Positions 23,901-34,019 of a DNA stretch of 64,000 nucleotides are shown in pieces; the stretch's first letter is position 1, and the number at the start of each line of letters is the position of its first letter. The notes under the pieces were generated by a model, which was given only the letters and a program-made list of their open reading frames with translations, did no database searches and was not told the origin of the DNA. Where the stretch lies: the NCBI GenBank assembly GCA_025267735.1, contig CM046301.1, forward strand, positions 64,871,872 through 64,935,871, in the 5' to 3' direction. A program made the position numbers and the translations under genes. Source of the DNA: Mactra quadrangularis. Taxonomy: Eukaryota; Mollusca; Bivalvia; Venerida; Mactridae.

Positions 23901-24228
23901 TGTCTTTTTCTCACAATTTATTAAAAGGCATCCAATCACAGCCTGTAAATAACACCACCATCAAATTAACTCGTAAACCTCAGTCAAAAAATCAAAATTG
24001 CGAAATCAAGATGCTATTAATAATGTTACATCTAAATGAAAGCTACTCATGGATTGGTCAATACAAAGGTCATCTAGATGTGACCCTTAGAGCGACCATT
24101 AGAGATCCTATACAACAGCAGTCTATAGGATATCTGTTTACAAAGATTCTTGTTGATACAATATCTTTTCTTTCTATATTTCAGGACTAGTACCGTCAGC
24201 TGTTCTAATGGTAACAAAACCACATTGA
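8905..24228 (+). CDS. UBXN1: UBX domain-containing protein 1 (p97/ubiquitin adaptor), 11 exons
   Basis: Coding exons: 8905-8960, 11322-11375, 11733-11815, 12343-12451, 13667-13798, 18025-18144, 19370-19441, 20016-20067, 20687-20800, 22633-22813, 24185-24228. All have AG/GT borders and the phases join into 338 codons plus stop. UBA domain (about 1-45) has MGFPKVRAEKAL and HEDDPDID. A C2H2-like finger follows (C99, C102, H115, H121). Residues 130-235 are a Lys/Glu/Arg-rich coiled coil, then a Pro/Ser/Thr linker. The UBX domain (265-338) keeps the FPR loop (307-309) and the ending GLVPSAVLMV. Family knowledge: UBXN1 binds ubiquitin through UBA and the p97/VCP N-domain through UBX, acting in cytosolic ER-associated degradation and signalling control. 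Human UBXN1 is about 300 residues and, as I recall, lacks the finger. The donor after exon 3 (GTGATA) is non-standard but phase-consistent. Confidence 0.93.
9058..9360 (+). other. Open frame with CxxC pairs in UBXN1 intron 1
   Basis: A frame without a plausible ATG reads FCVKCGSNFILTTLRDEF, then WCSACEGYLEWLN, giving C-x2-C-x18-C-x2-C as in a zinc ribbon. After that it runs into the left arm of the inverted-repeat element beginning at 9241. It may be a relic of an element-borne gene or chance. No splice-compatible context with UBXN1 exon 1 is evident. Confidence 0.15.
9530..10016. mobile_element. GC-rich inverted-repeat element, GACTTGATTTGCC ends
   Basis: GGCCGACTTGATTTGCCTGG on the left pairs with a right end whose complement is GGTCGACTTGATTTGCCTGG, followed on both sides by GGGC.GCTTA and a GGCGT motif. 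The 487 bp are markedly richer in CpG than the surrounding intron. No clear target duplication was found. It is nested in the 9241-10744 element. Confidence 0.6.
10254..10498. mobile_element. Palindromic MITE with 3-bp TAA target duplication
   Basis: GGCCTAAAAAAAAAATATG with GTTTGTTTCTGCTTAC on the left is mirrored by GTAAGCAGAAACAAACGTA and TTTTTAGGCC on the right, flanked on both sides by TAA. A 3-bp TWA duplication is typical of PIF/Harbinger-class elements. The core is low complexity with repeated GGTCGG units. Confidence 0.65.
12535..12776 (+). mobile_element. tRNA-derived SINE, family 1, 5'-eroded
   Basis: A B-box-like AATTGAATCCCACC is followed by the family body (GAGGTAAATGAAGAAGTTAC, GGTGAGGTGAGTAGTGGTTA, ACAAAGGTCCAG, GTGTTGACATGGCATTAAAAC). 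The A-box end is missing. It lies in UBXN1 intron 4. Confidence 0.6.
12935..13260 (+). repeat. Two-unit tandem repeat, TTATGCCCCTTTTTTACTTAG type
   Basis: AATCAAGGTTAAAGTTTTTA, TTCAACTCAA.CTTGGAATAC and CATCA.TACTAC occur twice about 170 bases apart. GAGTTATGCCCCTTTTTTAC lies in the first unit and GTCGAGCATGCTGTCTCC after the second. This looks like a dispersed molluscan-type repeat. No open frame spans both units. Confidence 0.45.
13923..16795. mobile_element. hAT-like non-autonomous element, 2.9 kb
   Basis: The left terminus CAGGGCTAAATACTAACC and the right terminus (complement CAGGGCTGAAAATTAGCAA) agree with hAT ends. Subterminal GTGGCCAGCTGGACCAC on the left and CGCCCAGTCGCCCATGG (complement) on the right are also typical. 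TTATAA borders both ends, but a positional 8-bp duplication is not clean. No transposase frame remains. It occupies most of UBXN1 intron 5. Confidence 0.5.
14294..14501. mobile_element. Palindromic MITE nested in the hAT-like element
   Basis: ACAAGTTGATGATATGTTCT on the left is mirrored by a right end whose complement is ACAAATTGATCATATGTTCT. Both are followed by a GAGC(A)AGCGA-rich inner arm. About 208 bp with no coding potential, inserted into the 13923-16795 element. Confidence 0.5.
17240..17410 (-). mobile_element. hAT-terminus-like fragment rich in AGTACTACTCGAGT
   Basis: Reading the minus strand from 17410, CAGGGATGGGTCGAGTACTG is followed by repeated, partly palindromic AGTACTACTCGAGTAC blocks. 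This resembles one end of a hAT element. The partner terminus was not found, so it is a fragment. Confidence 0.35.
18518..18640 (-). mobile_element. SINE family 2 fragment
   Basis: AGTACTGAGCTAGTAGGATA with TTGCTCAAGGAACAATGCAG matches the body of the family-2 SINE seen at 60750-60926 in the same orientation. The tRNA-like head is decayed to a TGGGATTCAATTT remnant. It lies in UBXN1 intron 6. Confidence 0.45.
18760..19085. repeat. Repeat with CCGTCCAATA hairpin
   Basis: ACCGTCCAATATATTCCCGT and CGTATTGGACGGTTGG form a hairpin (18828-18880). TATTGGACGAGCCAATAAAT near the end repeats the TTGGACG theme. It is probably a decayed DNA element with unknown ends. Confidence 0.35.
19125..19290 (-). 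repeat. LINE 3'-end fragment
   Basis: The sequence begins with short direct repeats (AAATACAAAATACAAATACA) and TTTTATTTACTGTCGGTTTG. On the minus strand it reads as a retroposon 3' end with an AATAAA-like signal and an oligomeric tail. There is no coding part. It lies in UBXN1 intron 6. Confidence 0.3.
20325..20583 (-). mobile_element. tRNA-derived SINE, family 1, near full length
   Basis: On the minus strand a head GCGCAGTTGGTAGCGGGCTG (A box) with a TTCAAATTCCACTAGG B-box region is followed by the family body and an end ATGGCATTAAACCA. It sits in UBXN1 intron 8, antisense to the gene. Confidence 0.7.
21080..21142 (+). pseudogene. Transposase helix-turn-helix remnant
   Basis: The frame from ATG 21080 reads MSMQDRGVANGMLNAG then ASVRQ, ending at a GTGAGT. 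It resembles the N-terminal HTH of Tc1/mariner-type transposases (RGRAIGML.AG.S.RQVA). The same start survives in the 37444-37675 copy (DRGIANGMLNA). No catalytic DDE region follows. Confidence 0.45.
21254..21388 (+). other. Protein-like segment captured in a TIR element
   Basis: 45 open codons read MTLQSGLFNDWDFEQSIEG, then LKSFLTDAEDQVERLQLAD, then RIDIRAM. The composition (acidic, amphipathic helix-like) looks coding on this strand. The frame continues into the right arm and stops at 21434. It may be a piece of the parental transposase or a captured host exon. The family is not recognised. Confidence 0.3.
21972..22197. mobile_element. TATACCCCCGC-type dispersed element
   Basis: It begins TATACCCCCGCTTCGAAGAA, GAGGGGGGTATACTG and ends GGCGGGGGTATC, giving short inverted termini. 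CCGTGCGTCCGTCCGTTAC follows the left end. I recall this repeat type from molluscan and other marine invertebrate genomes. It lies in UBXN1 intron 9. Confidence 0.5.
22850..23105. mobile_element. GGGATGAG-end MITE, truncated copy
   Basis: TA-GGGATGAGATGAAGGCAT begins a copy of the family that also hosts the LTR element at 28709-33324. The shared inner sequence includes ACAAACATTCACATTCTTTT, repeated TTGAGTTGTCC units and GACTCGTTTTACAAACA. The right terminus is missing. It lies in UBXN1 intron 10. Confidence 0.5.
23207..23425 (+). mobile_element. tRNA-derived SINE, family 3
   Basis: An A box (GTGGCGTAGTGGTTAGCA) and a B box (GCGGGTTCGAAACGCGG) are spaced as in a tRNA, with a potential anticodon loop CTTCAAT. 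A SINE body (ATGAGTTGTCGGCCTCATGG) and an A-rich end near 23418 follow. The acceptor stem is imperfect (about four of seven pairs), so it is read as a SINE and not a tRNA gene. Confidence 0.7.
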
Positions 24229-24600
24229 GATCTGTATACTGTGTATACATTTATTAAATATTTGTGATTTATTTCTCTATCAACATTATTGTTACTATGA
24301 CATCTTTGTAGTGCTGAAAATGTGAAAACTATATGCTGAAAATGTGAAAACTATATGCTAAAAATGTGAAAAACAATATGCTGAAAATGTGAAAACTATA
24401 TGCTGAAATGTGGAAACTTTATGCTGAAAATGTGAAGACTATATGCTGAACTGTGCGAATACTGCACTGGACTGTGTGAAAATGTTTTGCTACAAAATGT
24501 GAATATTTGTGCTCAAACTTGATAACTTTTTACTTAATATTTTTATGAAAAATAACTTGTGGATGTTAAGATAAAATAAAGGACTATTATTATTGGTTGT
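24229..24600 (+). other. UBXN1: UBXN1 3' untranslated region with poly(A) signal
   Basis: An AATAAA lies at 24575-24580, about 350 bases after the stop, so cleavage near 24595-24605 is likely. The UTR contains a 22-bp tandem array (24312-24480). This end is inferred from the signal only. Confidence 0.5.
24312..24480 (+). repeat. 22-bp tandem repeat in the UBXN1 3' UTR
   Basis: Units of TGCTGAAAATGTGAAAACTA plus two bases repeat about six times with decay towards the 3' end. The array would be transcribed in the mature mRNA. Confidence 0.75.
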
Positions 24601-25660
24601 AATTGGCTTTATTTTTAGGCCTTAAATGTTTTGTGTTATTTTTATTGATGAATTGCTATACATGTACATGTATAAATGTTTTAAATCATCCTTCATCAGT
24701 GTTATATTCAAATTATTGACCAGTCTAAAATGAATTCTAAAGGATTTCTACTATTTATGTGAATTTTATGGGATTCAATATTAAATGCAATAGATAAAAT
24801 TCAGAACTCAAGTTGACAGAGATTTCTTGTAGACAAAGCTTTGTTTGCACTTGATGTACCTGTGTGCAGAACAAAGTTTAAATACAATGTGCGTACACAG
24901 AATAATTAAGAACTTTAGTCTGTTATCTTTCCTTGATAAAATCTGAAGCAGTCCAATTGGTAAGTAGGTCCTTGCAGTTGGAATCCTCAGATTTTATCTT
25001 TAAGTCTTATGTAAGGTTAACAAAATATTTCATCGAATATCTTTCTTGTTATTTAAGATATTAACAGAAACAATGAAATCTAGATACACTGTAGTTCTTT
25101 ACCCTAACAATATTTAGCTTGATTTTTAAACTAATTAAATGATCTACAAAAAAAGTTATTTAAGATTAATTTTGGCAAATTGAAAAGTAAGGATAAAATC
25201 TGAGTAATCCAACTAATTGGACCTACCAATTGAAGAGTATACAAGGGGAAATAACTGACTAAGGTCCCTTATTAGTTATAATCTGTGTTGCCTGCCTTTC
25301 TCAATTAATATGTTTAATAATGCATTTTGAAGGCATGCCTTAAGTGCAAACATAAATGTTCTCTTTTAGGCTGGAAAAAAACATAAATACGAGTTTGGAG
25401 AATAAACTATTGAATATGCATGTAAAAACTGTAAAGAGACTGTAACTGTATTAACTATATATAATGTGAAATGATAATGATTTTGACTGGTCTATAAAGT
25501 GAAAAGTTATTTATTATTACTTAATTTTTTTTACAATTAATTAGAATTCTATTACAAGATAAATATAAAGAAAAATGTCTTACTGAAAATTATTACTTTA
25601 TAAGAATTGTATGTTCTAATGAGCTAGCTGAGATGCCAGATATACATACATTATTATATA
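24601..25660. other. Intergenic, no supported feature
   Basis: AT-rich sequence downstream of UBXN1. I see no exon-like segment, terminal inverted repeat or tandem array. Confidence 0.5.
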
Positions 25661-25662
25661 TA

Positions 25663-25836
25663 CAGTATAACCTCTGCAGAGCGTCCCTCTAAAGAACAAA
25701 CCCCCTGCTAAACAGCTTTTCAAATTTCCCTTGAGCATAATTTTAATTGATTTTAAACCTCTGCAGAGTAATGACCTCTAAACAACAACATACTTGAGTC
25801 TCTCCCAGCGGATGTTGTTCAAGAGAGGTTGTACTG
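25663..25836. mobile_element. pogo/Tigger-type MITE
   Basis: The left end CAGTATAACCTCTGCAGAG and the right end (complement CAGTACAACCTCTCTTGAAC) match the CAGTAYAACCTC termini of pogo-class elements, with TA on the left (the right flank reads TT). The interior repeats the CCTCTGCAGAG motif. 174 bp, no coding. Confidence 0.65.
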
Positions 25837-26214
25837 TTTACATTATTGTATTTCTGCTTAAAACTGCAATACTTCATAAGTGTTCGAAAGAAAATGAACA
25901 TAGTTAGGTTACTCATCACTGTTTCATTTCAGCTTGATAATTTTACTTACCTTTTTAAAAAAATACACCATTTGCAAATATTGACGGTTTTGTCAACAAC
26001 TTGGCAAATTTTTTTGTTTACTTGTATAACATGCACCAAAAAAAGAGGTCAGATTTGGAGGTAAAAAAGTGTGTGTTATTTCTGTAAAAATACAATATTG
26101 ATTGTAACCTTAGTGTGATATTTCCTTGCAATGTTTTTGATTTTAAGGTCAGTATAAATAGGTCAAACAAGTAAAGATTTATTACTGTTAAATACCAGTT
26201 ATCTACCATCCTCA

Positions 26215-26400
26215 TATAATAATGATAATAATAATAATAAAGACTTTATTTAATGAGGCTACACATTTGGATAAATCCAATCTTCCATGTGGACCTCTTA
26301 TAAAACATCTACAAGTTATTTACAATATTTACATAGTGAAAAACATATAATAAATTAACAAATTGAAAGATAAGTAAAGTAGAACAAGCATGAAATAAAA
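26215..26400 (-). repeat. LINE-like 3' end with (ATA)n tail
   Basis: An ATAATGATAATAATAATAAT run followed by AAGACTTTATTTAATGAGGC reads, on the minus strand, as a non-LTR 3' end with a trinucleotide tail. There is no coding part. 26400-28680 beyond it shows nothing I can identify apart from short homopolymer runs. Confidence 0.3.
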
Positions 26401-28884
26401 GAGTGAATATTAACAGTGGACAAAGACCATTGCTTTTTTGTAGTCAACGCGGTCTGCAAATTTCATCCAATTTAGTTGTTTAAAAAATTCCTCAGATGGT
26501 GCATCGAATGGCTGGTCTAGGATCATACGAGCAGCTCTCTATATTTTCAAAAGTTATTGTAATTGGCTAAAACTTTTCCTAACTTCTTAAATAAAATGTA
26601 ATGGGGAGATTTTTTTGAGTGATAGGGGATGAGAATTTAACAATTAACTATGTAAGGCCTTAGATTAGATCAACATCATGGTGCTGTCAATTATTAATTA
26701 ACATTCCATAAATGAGTTTTTTCATTTTTTTTCATTTTTTTTTCATTTTGGGGTATTCATTGTAAATCATAATTCATTTCCATTACATAGGCTTCTGATC
26801 ATAATATTTTACATCATTGTGTTTTGGTTTCAAATTGTTGCATGTTTTTGAAAGAAAGGAACACTTTAGGTACAATTCTTGAAAAGTTACAAAATATTAA
26901 TGGATAAACAAGAGCAATTCTATATGTCTGTTACTTTAGTACTGTTCAGAGCATATTTCTACCTACATGTATATTGTACCTACTTTGGAGATCAATATAA
27001 AAATATGTATAAATTGTTATTTTTTCTGCTCTTTTATCCCTCGTTCAGTAACAGCCATGGTTACTATCATTGTATCATGTGTGATATATTGAAAGTATAA
27101 TATTGCCTAAGTCGTTATCGTCACATGTTAAGTGAAAATTGGACCATTCTGTTAATTTTATTCATTCTTTATTTAAGTAATTACTTGCATAGAAGGAAAG
27201 TGTATTAATAGTGTTATAAAATTTATTCCATCGTTACACTGTGACTTTACGTAACATATATGTCAGTAAAAATGGCTTAATTGATTTAGAATACATGTAA
27301 ATTGAATATGGCGAAACCTTGCCTCAGTGGGCAAGTGTTTAAATCCCTACTTCAAATGGCTGTAACTTCTCACCAACTTTGTTCAAGAGTCCAGGGTCCA
27401 TATTATTAAGCCTCATGCGACTGATTTTAGACGTAAATCCTTCTACATTGTTATGTTAAATTGTCATAAGATTTTTGATAATATGCTGCCCTGGTATCAA
27501 AGCTTCGTGTTAGAGTGAAAGGATTTGCTGATTATTCTAGTCTAGTATAGCAAGTGAAAATTTACCCGAGACAAAAATATCATTTGCATACATTACCTCT
27601 AAAAATACTCAAACATGTAATGCAAGGCTCAAATTTAAGCTTACATACTTGCAAAATGCTAGTGGATTTTGATAATTGCAAGTCACTTTTATTTTAACTC
27701 ACAAATTTTTGCCAGTTGAAATTGCAGCAAAAATATTACTGTCTGAACTAATTAGACTCAAATCAGCATTGAAACAGCCAGATAAATCAATAGTATTAAT
27801 TAAAGATTCACTGTAAAACATGTTCAATATTTTTTGTCTATCCGACAATAATGCCCTTGTTCTATCTAAAGTTAAATATTGTACAACATTGTTTTTATAT
27901 TGCCATTTGCATGTATGAAAACAATGTAATAACTATGTATACAATAAAAATTCGGAAAAAGCGACTGTTTTTTTATTTTGCGTGTTGAAATAAAATCAAT
28001 CAAGTCCAATTTTTTGTTATTAAATTCGAACCCTGTGTAACGTATTAATTTGTCTGAGGTCAATTCGCACAAGCTGTACTGGTGCATCTTTGATTAGATG
28101 AACTGTCAACTACATATAACATGAAGACAAAACATTTAATAAAGAACTTGGCAGATGATATAAAGAGGATTAAATAAGACTGTTAATATTAACCATGTAC
28201 ACACTTAGTGTCATTTTAGTTTTGATTTGTAAAACACAAGTTGAATAAAAATAACAATGAAATACTGATAATGTTCTTGTCTATGTATGTTTTATATAAC
28301 AGTTATATAACCCTGGGTATTTTTTCCTTAGCATAAGAAATATTGTTCCATGACATGACTTCTGTTTGTTACAGTGAGGGGAAAACTTTTCTTGTTTATT
28401 TCTTATCATTACTGTGATATATGATCAAAACTGTTAGCATCGTTTGTTGCACCTTTTGTTTGATACCCACCAATTGTTTGTTAAATCAGGATTTTTTAGA
28501 CATTTATAATTTGTTGTCTGAGAAGTTTTTAGTGTTCAACAAAGTGTGATAAACATTGAATTCATTGCTGTTGTGTGGCTTAAAATCTGTTTGAAACGAG
28601 GCTTTGCAATGTTTACTTTTATTATAACTTATATAATATTATATTTCCTTCCTTATCACTCTGGTTTTTTTTCAATACGTTCTCTTTGCTTTTTGACTGT
28701 GTGGCCTAGGGATGAGACGCTACAGTCATCACACGATACAATATGTATCGATCCGAACGGAGACGATTTATATGTTTATTTAAAATACAATACAGGTAAA
28801 TATTGTAAAATCACAAACATTCACATTCTTTTATTTATGATCATGGATTGTCCAAGGTTTGAATTGTCTCTTCCTGTGGGTTGA

Positions 28885-29324
28885 TGTCGCATAGCCGCTT
28901 ACGTATAGCAATGTATTAACAACCCAGGATATAACAGTACAACACAGATAGTTAACTAGTTTAATGTTCATTGTAACATCGCATGTAAACACATATCAAA
29001 TGTCATGAGTATAAGGTAGCCAAACATACAAGTATAAACATCCATAGTCTATGGAACCTTTGTATAAGCCCTATGTCCAGCGTGGACCTAAGGTTATGGC
29101 CAAAAGCCACCAAGCTCTCTGGCTCTCTGAGCGATGGTCACTGAGATGCGATACATTTTATACAATTTAGTTGACATCTCAACATTTGTACGTAAGTACA
29201 ACTAATTAGTCTAACATACATATAAAATGTATATCCGGTAGCCCTAGGATATAATGAGTTAACTTAATTACTTCGTACTTTGGTCATCGCATAATATCAT
29301 ATGTAATCTTCAGATTACATAACA
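28885..29324 (-). repeat. 3' LTR of the LARD-like element
   Basis: 440 bp, starting TGTCGCATAGCC and ending ATTACATAACA on the plus strand. It is apparently identical to 32625-33064. In element orientation it is the downstream LTR, because the purine tract lies next to its inner edge. Confidence 0.9.
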
Positions 29325-32300
29325 TCATTCCCACTAATTTAAGAAACTCATTTATGAGTTTCTAAGTATATTGGCACAAGGCATCTGCAAATCCTTTAGT
29401 ATGGTTTGGCTACCTTTCGTTAATACACTGATACAAATAACAACATTATTTCTAATACACAAATTAAACATACATAAGTAAAACAATCTCCGTCACCTGA
29501 AATAAAGCATAAATCACACAACACTTATACAATTACACAATAAAAACTAACAAAAATTACGACTAGTTTTGATTCTTTCTCGTAAACTACGAGTTACAAT
29601 ATTTCGGAATAGTAGTAGAGTCTAGATTGATTCTAATTTCTTATTTGATATTTCACTGAGCCCCTAAATGTTAATTTGTACACTAAATAACTATATAATG
29701 TCATAATTGGAAGTAAGTCTCGAACACTAACACAAAATTTCTTTTTCAGTATGTCCTTGTTTAAATTAACGTCTGGATTAATTAACATTTCTACTATGTT
29801 ATTGGCTCTGTGTACACTTTGCTCTACTCTATCCGAGAATCATTTTATAGTCATCAATTGCTCATCACATAACAACAAAAACTGAAAGTATACAAGATAA
29901 ATCATTAAGTTCAAATCCACAATCATTCATAATTCACATATATCAATGTTACATAAATATCATCAAATATCAATTAAACTAATTTGTAATACAATATTTG
30001 AAATGCCTTGTCTGAAGCTCCAGGCCATTTAGAGTACATTTAATTACTACTCAATGTTAACACATTTATTAAACATCTTAGCTCATAAGTATTAGTACAA
30101 CTTGTCATTTAGTATTTATACACCAAAAACGTGTGTGATAATGTCAAGCATTTGACAGCTGATGTACCCTGAAATTTCTATTTGTAATATTATTATCCGT
30201 GTACATGTATATAGCCTTAGGCCATATTACAAGTGTATCATGTTTATTTTCAATATAAACAAAATGAAAAAGTTTTCTTATCCACATCCTTATATCCCAT
30301 GGATCGTTGTTTTCCACCATTTCCAAATATCATAATTTTTGTACATTCCACCATTTTTGTTGACAATTTATTTCCACCAGTAGTTTACTGTTACACCTTC
30401 TAAAACAGCTTGAATATCATTACTATACTGCATGTCATATTGTGTATAACTTCAAATGTTAGCATTTTCAGTCAACGATATCCACTAACTTGTAAAAATG
30501 GTCTACACAAAAATAGCTAGCTAAGTTTCCTACATGAATCATAACAAGTAACCTAATTTAAGCTTGCATCTATCATTTACGGGTTTATTTTTATCGATTC
30601 ACTTTGAATGTATAAGTACGCATGTTATTCAGTAATAAAGTATCATGACCTTACTCACATGTACCTGTCAAGTGCTCATAGCCTGCAGCAATAAGTTCGT
30701 AAACTTACATTAGTGAATGTAGCCAGTTATGTCATTATATTTTAGCTATTAATTGATTATTCGAATTTACATTTTACCTGTTTATCATTTATATCTACAT
30801 ATCATTTTGTTCCTATAATCGCAGTTCATACTCTCTGTCCATTTAATTGGCATATTTGGTAAAGTATCTCAGTCCGGTAGGTTTGTCTCAACATAAAATA
30901 TCGCAAAAATTTCTTAATCTAACACCAATATATATTTACGATATCTTAAATGCTCGGTTTTCTATATACCCGAGTCTTAAACTTGTTTTAACTTACAAGT
31001 CAATTCATTTAACACACAAATTCTTTATGTCTCCTCATAAAATACATTTGGTCCCCACAAATGCATTTTATGTAAAAACATACAAAATTTTAAACAACTA
31101 AATCATACAAATTCTGATAGTTCATCAACTCACGACTAATTCTGGTAAATATACTATGGGAAAAAATCACATATTTTTCCTAGACACTTAATATATATCT
31201 AAAATACAAAGCAGACGTCAACTTGTCTGCGTACAAACTCTCAATAAACTTATTGCATTTAAACTTATGCAATCTTGGCCCTATTAATCCGCTATTCTTT
31301 AAATAATGCGACTCTAAGCGCAACAAAAATCTCTTGGTCCTTTCTCAACGATTTAATTAAGCTATACACTCTAGATCGCAGGACCTATACTCTTCTATAC
31401 AACAACAGTGTCATTTTCTATAAATTACCAGATTTTATCATGAAAAGAATCACACTCAGTACCTGTATAAAGCTATTATAATGATTTTGTACATACGTAT
31501 GCGTACACCCTCATATACTCTTTTAATGTTTACTCTTTTGTTAATTTTTCTATATTTTACATTTTTTTGGTATATTTCTTTTAACAATGTTTAGCCACTA
31601 TACAAACTAAGTAACATTTATATTTAATATGTTTATTTGACATACCTCATTTGAATTTGAATATAGCCCTTAGGTCAATTGCATATGTTCAATAATATCT
31701 GTATTTACCTGTACTCTATACAATCATGGACATGTATTAATTTACGTAATGTTGTTTCTTGATATTTTTGTTTTACCCTTTAATATACTTGTTCAACAAC
31801 TTATGTATCATTTCAATTATTTACCAAGCAACTGAATTCATGTCATAGAGAAAAAAAAAAAGATTCACATTCTAAGTCTTACATTTTCATTAAAAAAAAG
31901 GCCTCAATTCCTTTTAACTGACATATAAAAACGTCACATTTCTATAAATTGTGACAACATGTGGCTATTCACCACTTTACTGTATTTCACAGTCTTACAA
32001 TAATCGCTGCATAGATTATCCTTTCTATGAAGCACTGGTCTTCTTCGACCTTACAATATCTCTCATTAAACCTCTAAAAACTATTTACAATATGACCACC
32101 TTATAAGGGTCTCCTAAATGTGTCAATTCACTGAAAAATTCAGACCTTTGAAAACAAATCAATCTTTAACCCTTATCTACTGCATCGCTGCTTGGCAAAT
32201 TTAAATTACTTTAACACAAAATCGTCAATTTTTCAATTTACATTTTTTTTATAGTTCGCTTTTTCGCAAGTGAATATGCCTATTTCTACTTAAGTTCCTC

Positions 32301-32624
32301 TGACTCTCTTTACTTTTAATTATATATCTATAAAACGTCTTGAATTATTTATTACACTTTATTTTAAAAAAATAAACTTCAACGGAACATAAATTTTTAA
32401 CTAAAACATAGAATTAACATCAATAATAAATACTATTAGAACCACCAAAATTTAGCTATTTAAGATCTGACCAAAATTACAAAAGTGAGATAACGTAAAC
32501 TTACAAATTTTGCTTGAATCCTAATCCATCTTTCCACCATGGTCTGTGTTGCTGTCGGTATTGTACCATGTCTTCTTTCAGCACCAGGTTCGATCCTTAA
32601 AGTCATCGGCACCACAAAGGCACG

Positions 32625-33064
32625 TGTCGCATAGCCGCTTACGTATAGCAATGTATTAACAACCCAGGATATAACAGTACAACACAGATAGTTAACTAGT
32701 TTAATGTTCATTGTAACATCGCATGTAAACACATATCAAATGTCATGAGTATAAGGTAGCCAAACATACAAGTATAAACATCCATAGTCTATGGAACCTT
32801 TGTATAAGCCCTATGTCCAGCGTGGACCTAAGGTTATGGCCAAAAGCCACCAAGCTCTCTGGCTCTCTGAGCGATGGTCACTGAGATGCGATACATTTTA
32901 TACAATTTAGTTGACATCTCAACATTTGTACGTAAGTACAACTAATTAGTCTAACATACATATAAAATGTATATCCGGTAGCCCTAGGATATAATGAGTT
33001 AACTTAATTACTTCGTACTTTGGTCATCGCATAATATCATATGTAATCTTCAGATTACATAACA
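32625..33064 (-). repeat. 5' LTR of the LARD-like element
   Basis: Apparently identical partner of 28885-29324. In element orientation the primer-binding-like sequence follows it after 10 bases. Promoter and poly(A) functions are expected here but I could not assign them. Confidence 0.9.
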
Positions 33065-34019
33065 TTGAGTTGTCCTAACTTCGGATTGAGTCGTCCATGA
33101 TATAAGTTGTACATGTACCGGACTCGTTTTACAAACAGCCACAGAAATTATATTTCTTGATCGAATCGTGGAAAGCTGTCGAATACTGAAAATACAGGTA
33201 CAAGGCAGTGACTTCCCTTTACGAATGTCAAGGTCATATCGCAATTTTATCATGTCCACCTTGTTATGTATCGTGGTCTGACGTATCAATTTTGTATCGA
33301 TATATTGCCATATCGCCTCATCCCTAGTGTGGACTGTGGAAGGTCTTAGTTTTCTTACTGCTGCTGTTCCTGGTATGTTTTTACATTCCTTCTAACCACT
33401 TTCCCTAACTTTACTGTATTTGGGTGCATTTTTCTTAATACAAAAGAGATCTGTAGTAAAATAATAGTTACACTTGTCGACAAAAAACAATGCCAGACTT
33501 GCTTCCTGGTTGTCCATAACTTCACCATATTATCAATGATTGATGGAAACTAAACATTCTAATTCAGATTTGTTACTGTTTGTTGATGATGAGTCAACAT
33601 CATGTTAGGAACGTCTACCCCCCCTTGACAGTTGAATAAATTCCCTTGACAGTTGAATAAATTTAATCAATACAGTAAGTGCTTTAACAACACAAAAACA
33701 TTGTCATTTTTAATTGTTTATTAGACATCAGTCTTATTGAGCAAACATCAATTTGTTTACATTGAAAGATTAGATTTAATAGTGAGTACATTTCTATATA
33801 CAAAAAATGAGGAAAAATAAAGTGAGAAAAATAAATGAGCAAACAAAGATATTATGACAATAAATAAAGTTATATAAAATAAATAATAATTTTTATTTAC
33901 AATGTTCATTGGTTTTGCTTTAAGATTGCAAAATTATGATTGCAGCCTCTGCAAAAGGCAGACTGTTTTGAGCTTATTAAGCAAGCAAGGCAAATGTGAG
34001 CTTACTACAAATATTGTTT

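Larger units (their letters stand above)
28885..33064 (-). mobile_element. Non-coding LTR retrotransposon (LARD-like), 4.18 kb
   Basis: Two 440-bp LTRs (28885-29324 and 32625-33064) begin TG and end CA, and I see no difference between them. TTGA lies on both sides (28881-28884 and 33065-33068) as a 4-bp target duplication. Orientation is minus: 10 bases inside the 33064-side LTR lies a primer-site-like TGGTGCCGATGAC (32614-32602), and a purine-rich AGTGGGAATGA abuts the other LTR (29335-29325). The 3.3-kb interior has no frame longer than about 85 codons on either strand and no gag, protease, RT, RNase H or integrase motif. It therefore looks like a large retrotransposon derivative mobilised in trans. 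Matching LTRs imply recent insertion. Confidence 0.85.
28709..33324. mobile_element. TA-flanked MITE split by an LTR element
   Basis: The left end GGGATGAGACGCTACAG and the right end (complement GGGATGAGGCGATATGG) are flanked by TA. Removing the nested LTR element and one target copy leaves about 430 bp. Both halves show homology to 22850-23105 (ATTCACATTCTTTTATTTAT on the left, GACTCGTTTTACAAACA on the right). Confidence 0.65.

Noticed and set aside
23801..24190. 129-codon open frame running up to UBXN1 exon 11
   Set aside because: It lies in intron 10, starts without an ATG in good context and shows no domain. Its 3' end coincides with the exon only by position and is in a different frame from UBX.
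28546..28884. 112-codon open frame next to the LTR element
   Set aside because: It crosses the MITE border at 28709 and ends at the target duplication, so it spans unrelated sequences.
32587..32614. tRNA 3'-half-like sequence (GGTTCGATCC ... CACCA)
   Set aside because: The distance from the T-loop to CCA is three bases too long and the T-stem does not pair, so only the 13-base primer-site match is kept.
32460..32732. 90-codon minus-strand frame with GAERRHGTIPTATQTMVERW text
   Set aside because: It runs from the LTR into the primer-site region. There is no gag similarity and the same region must serve as the leader. Treated as chance.
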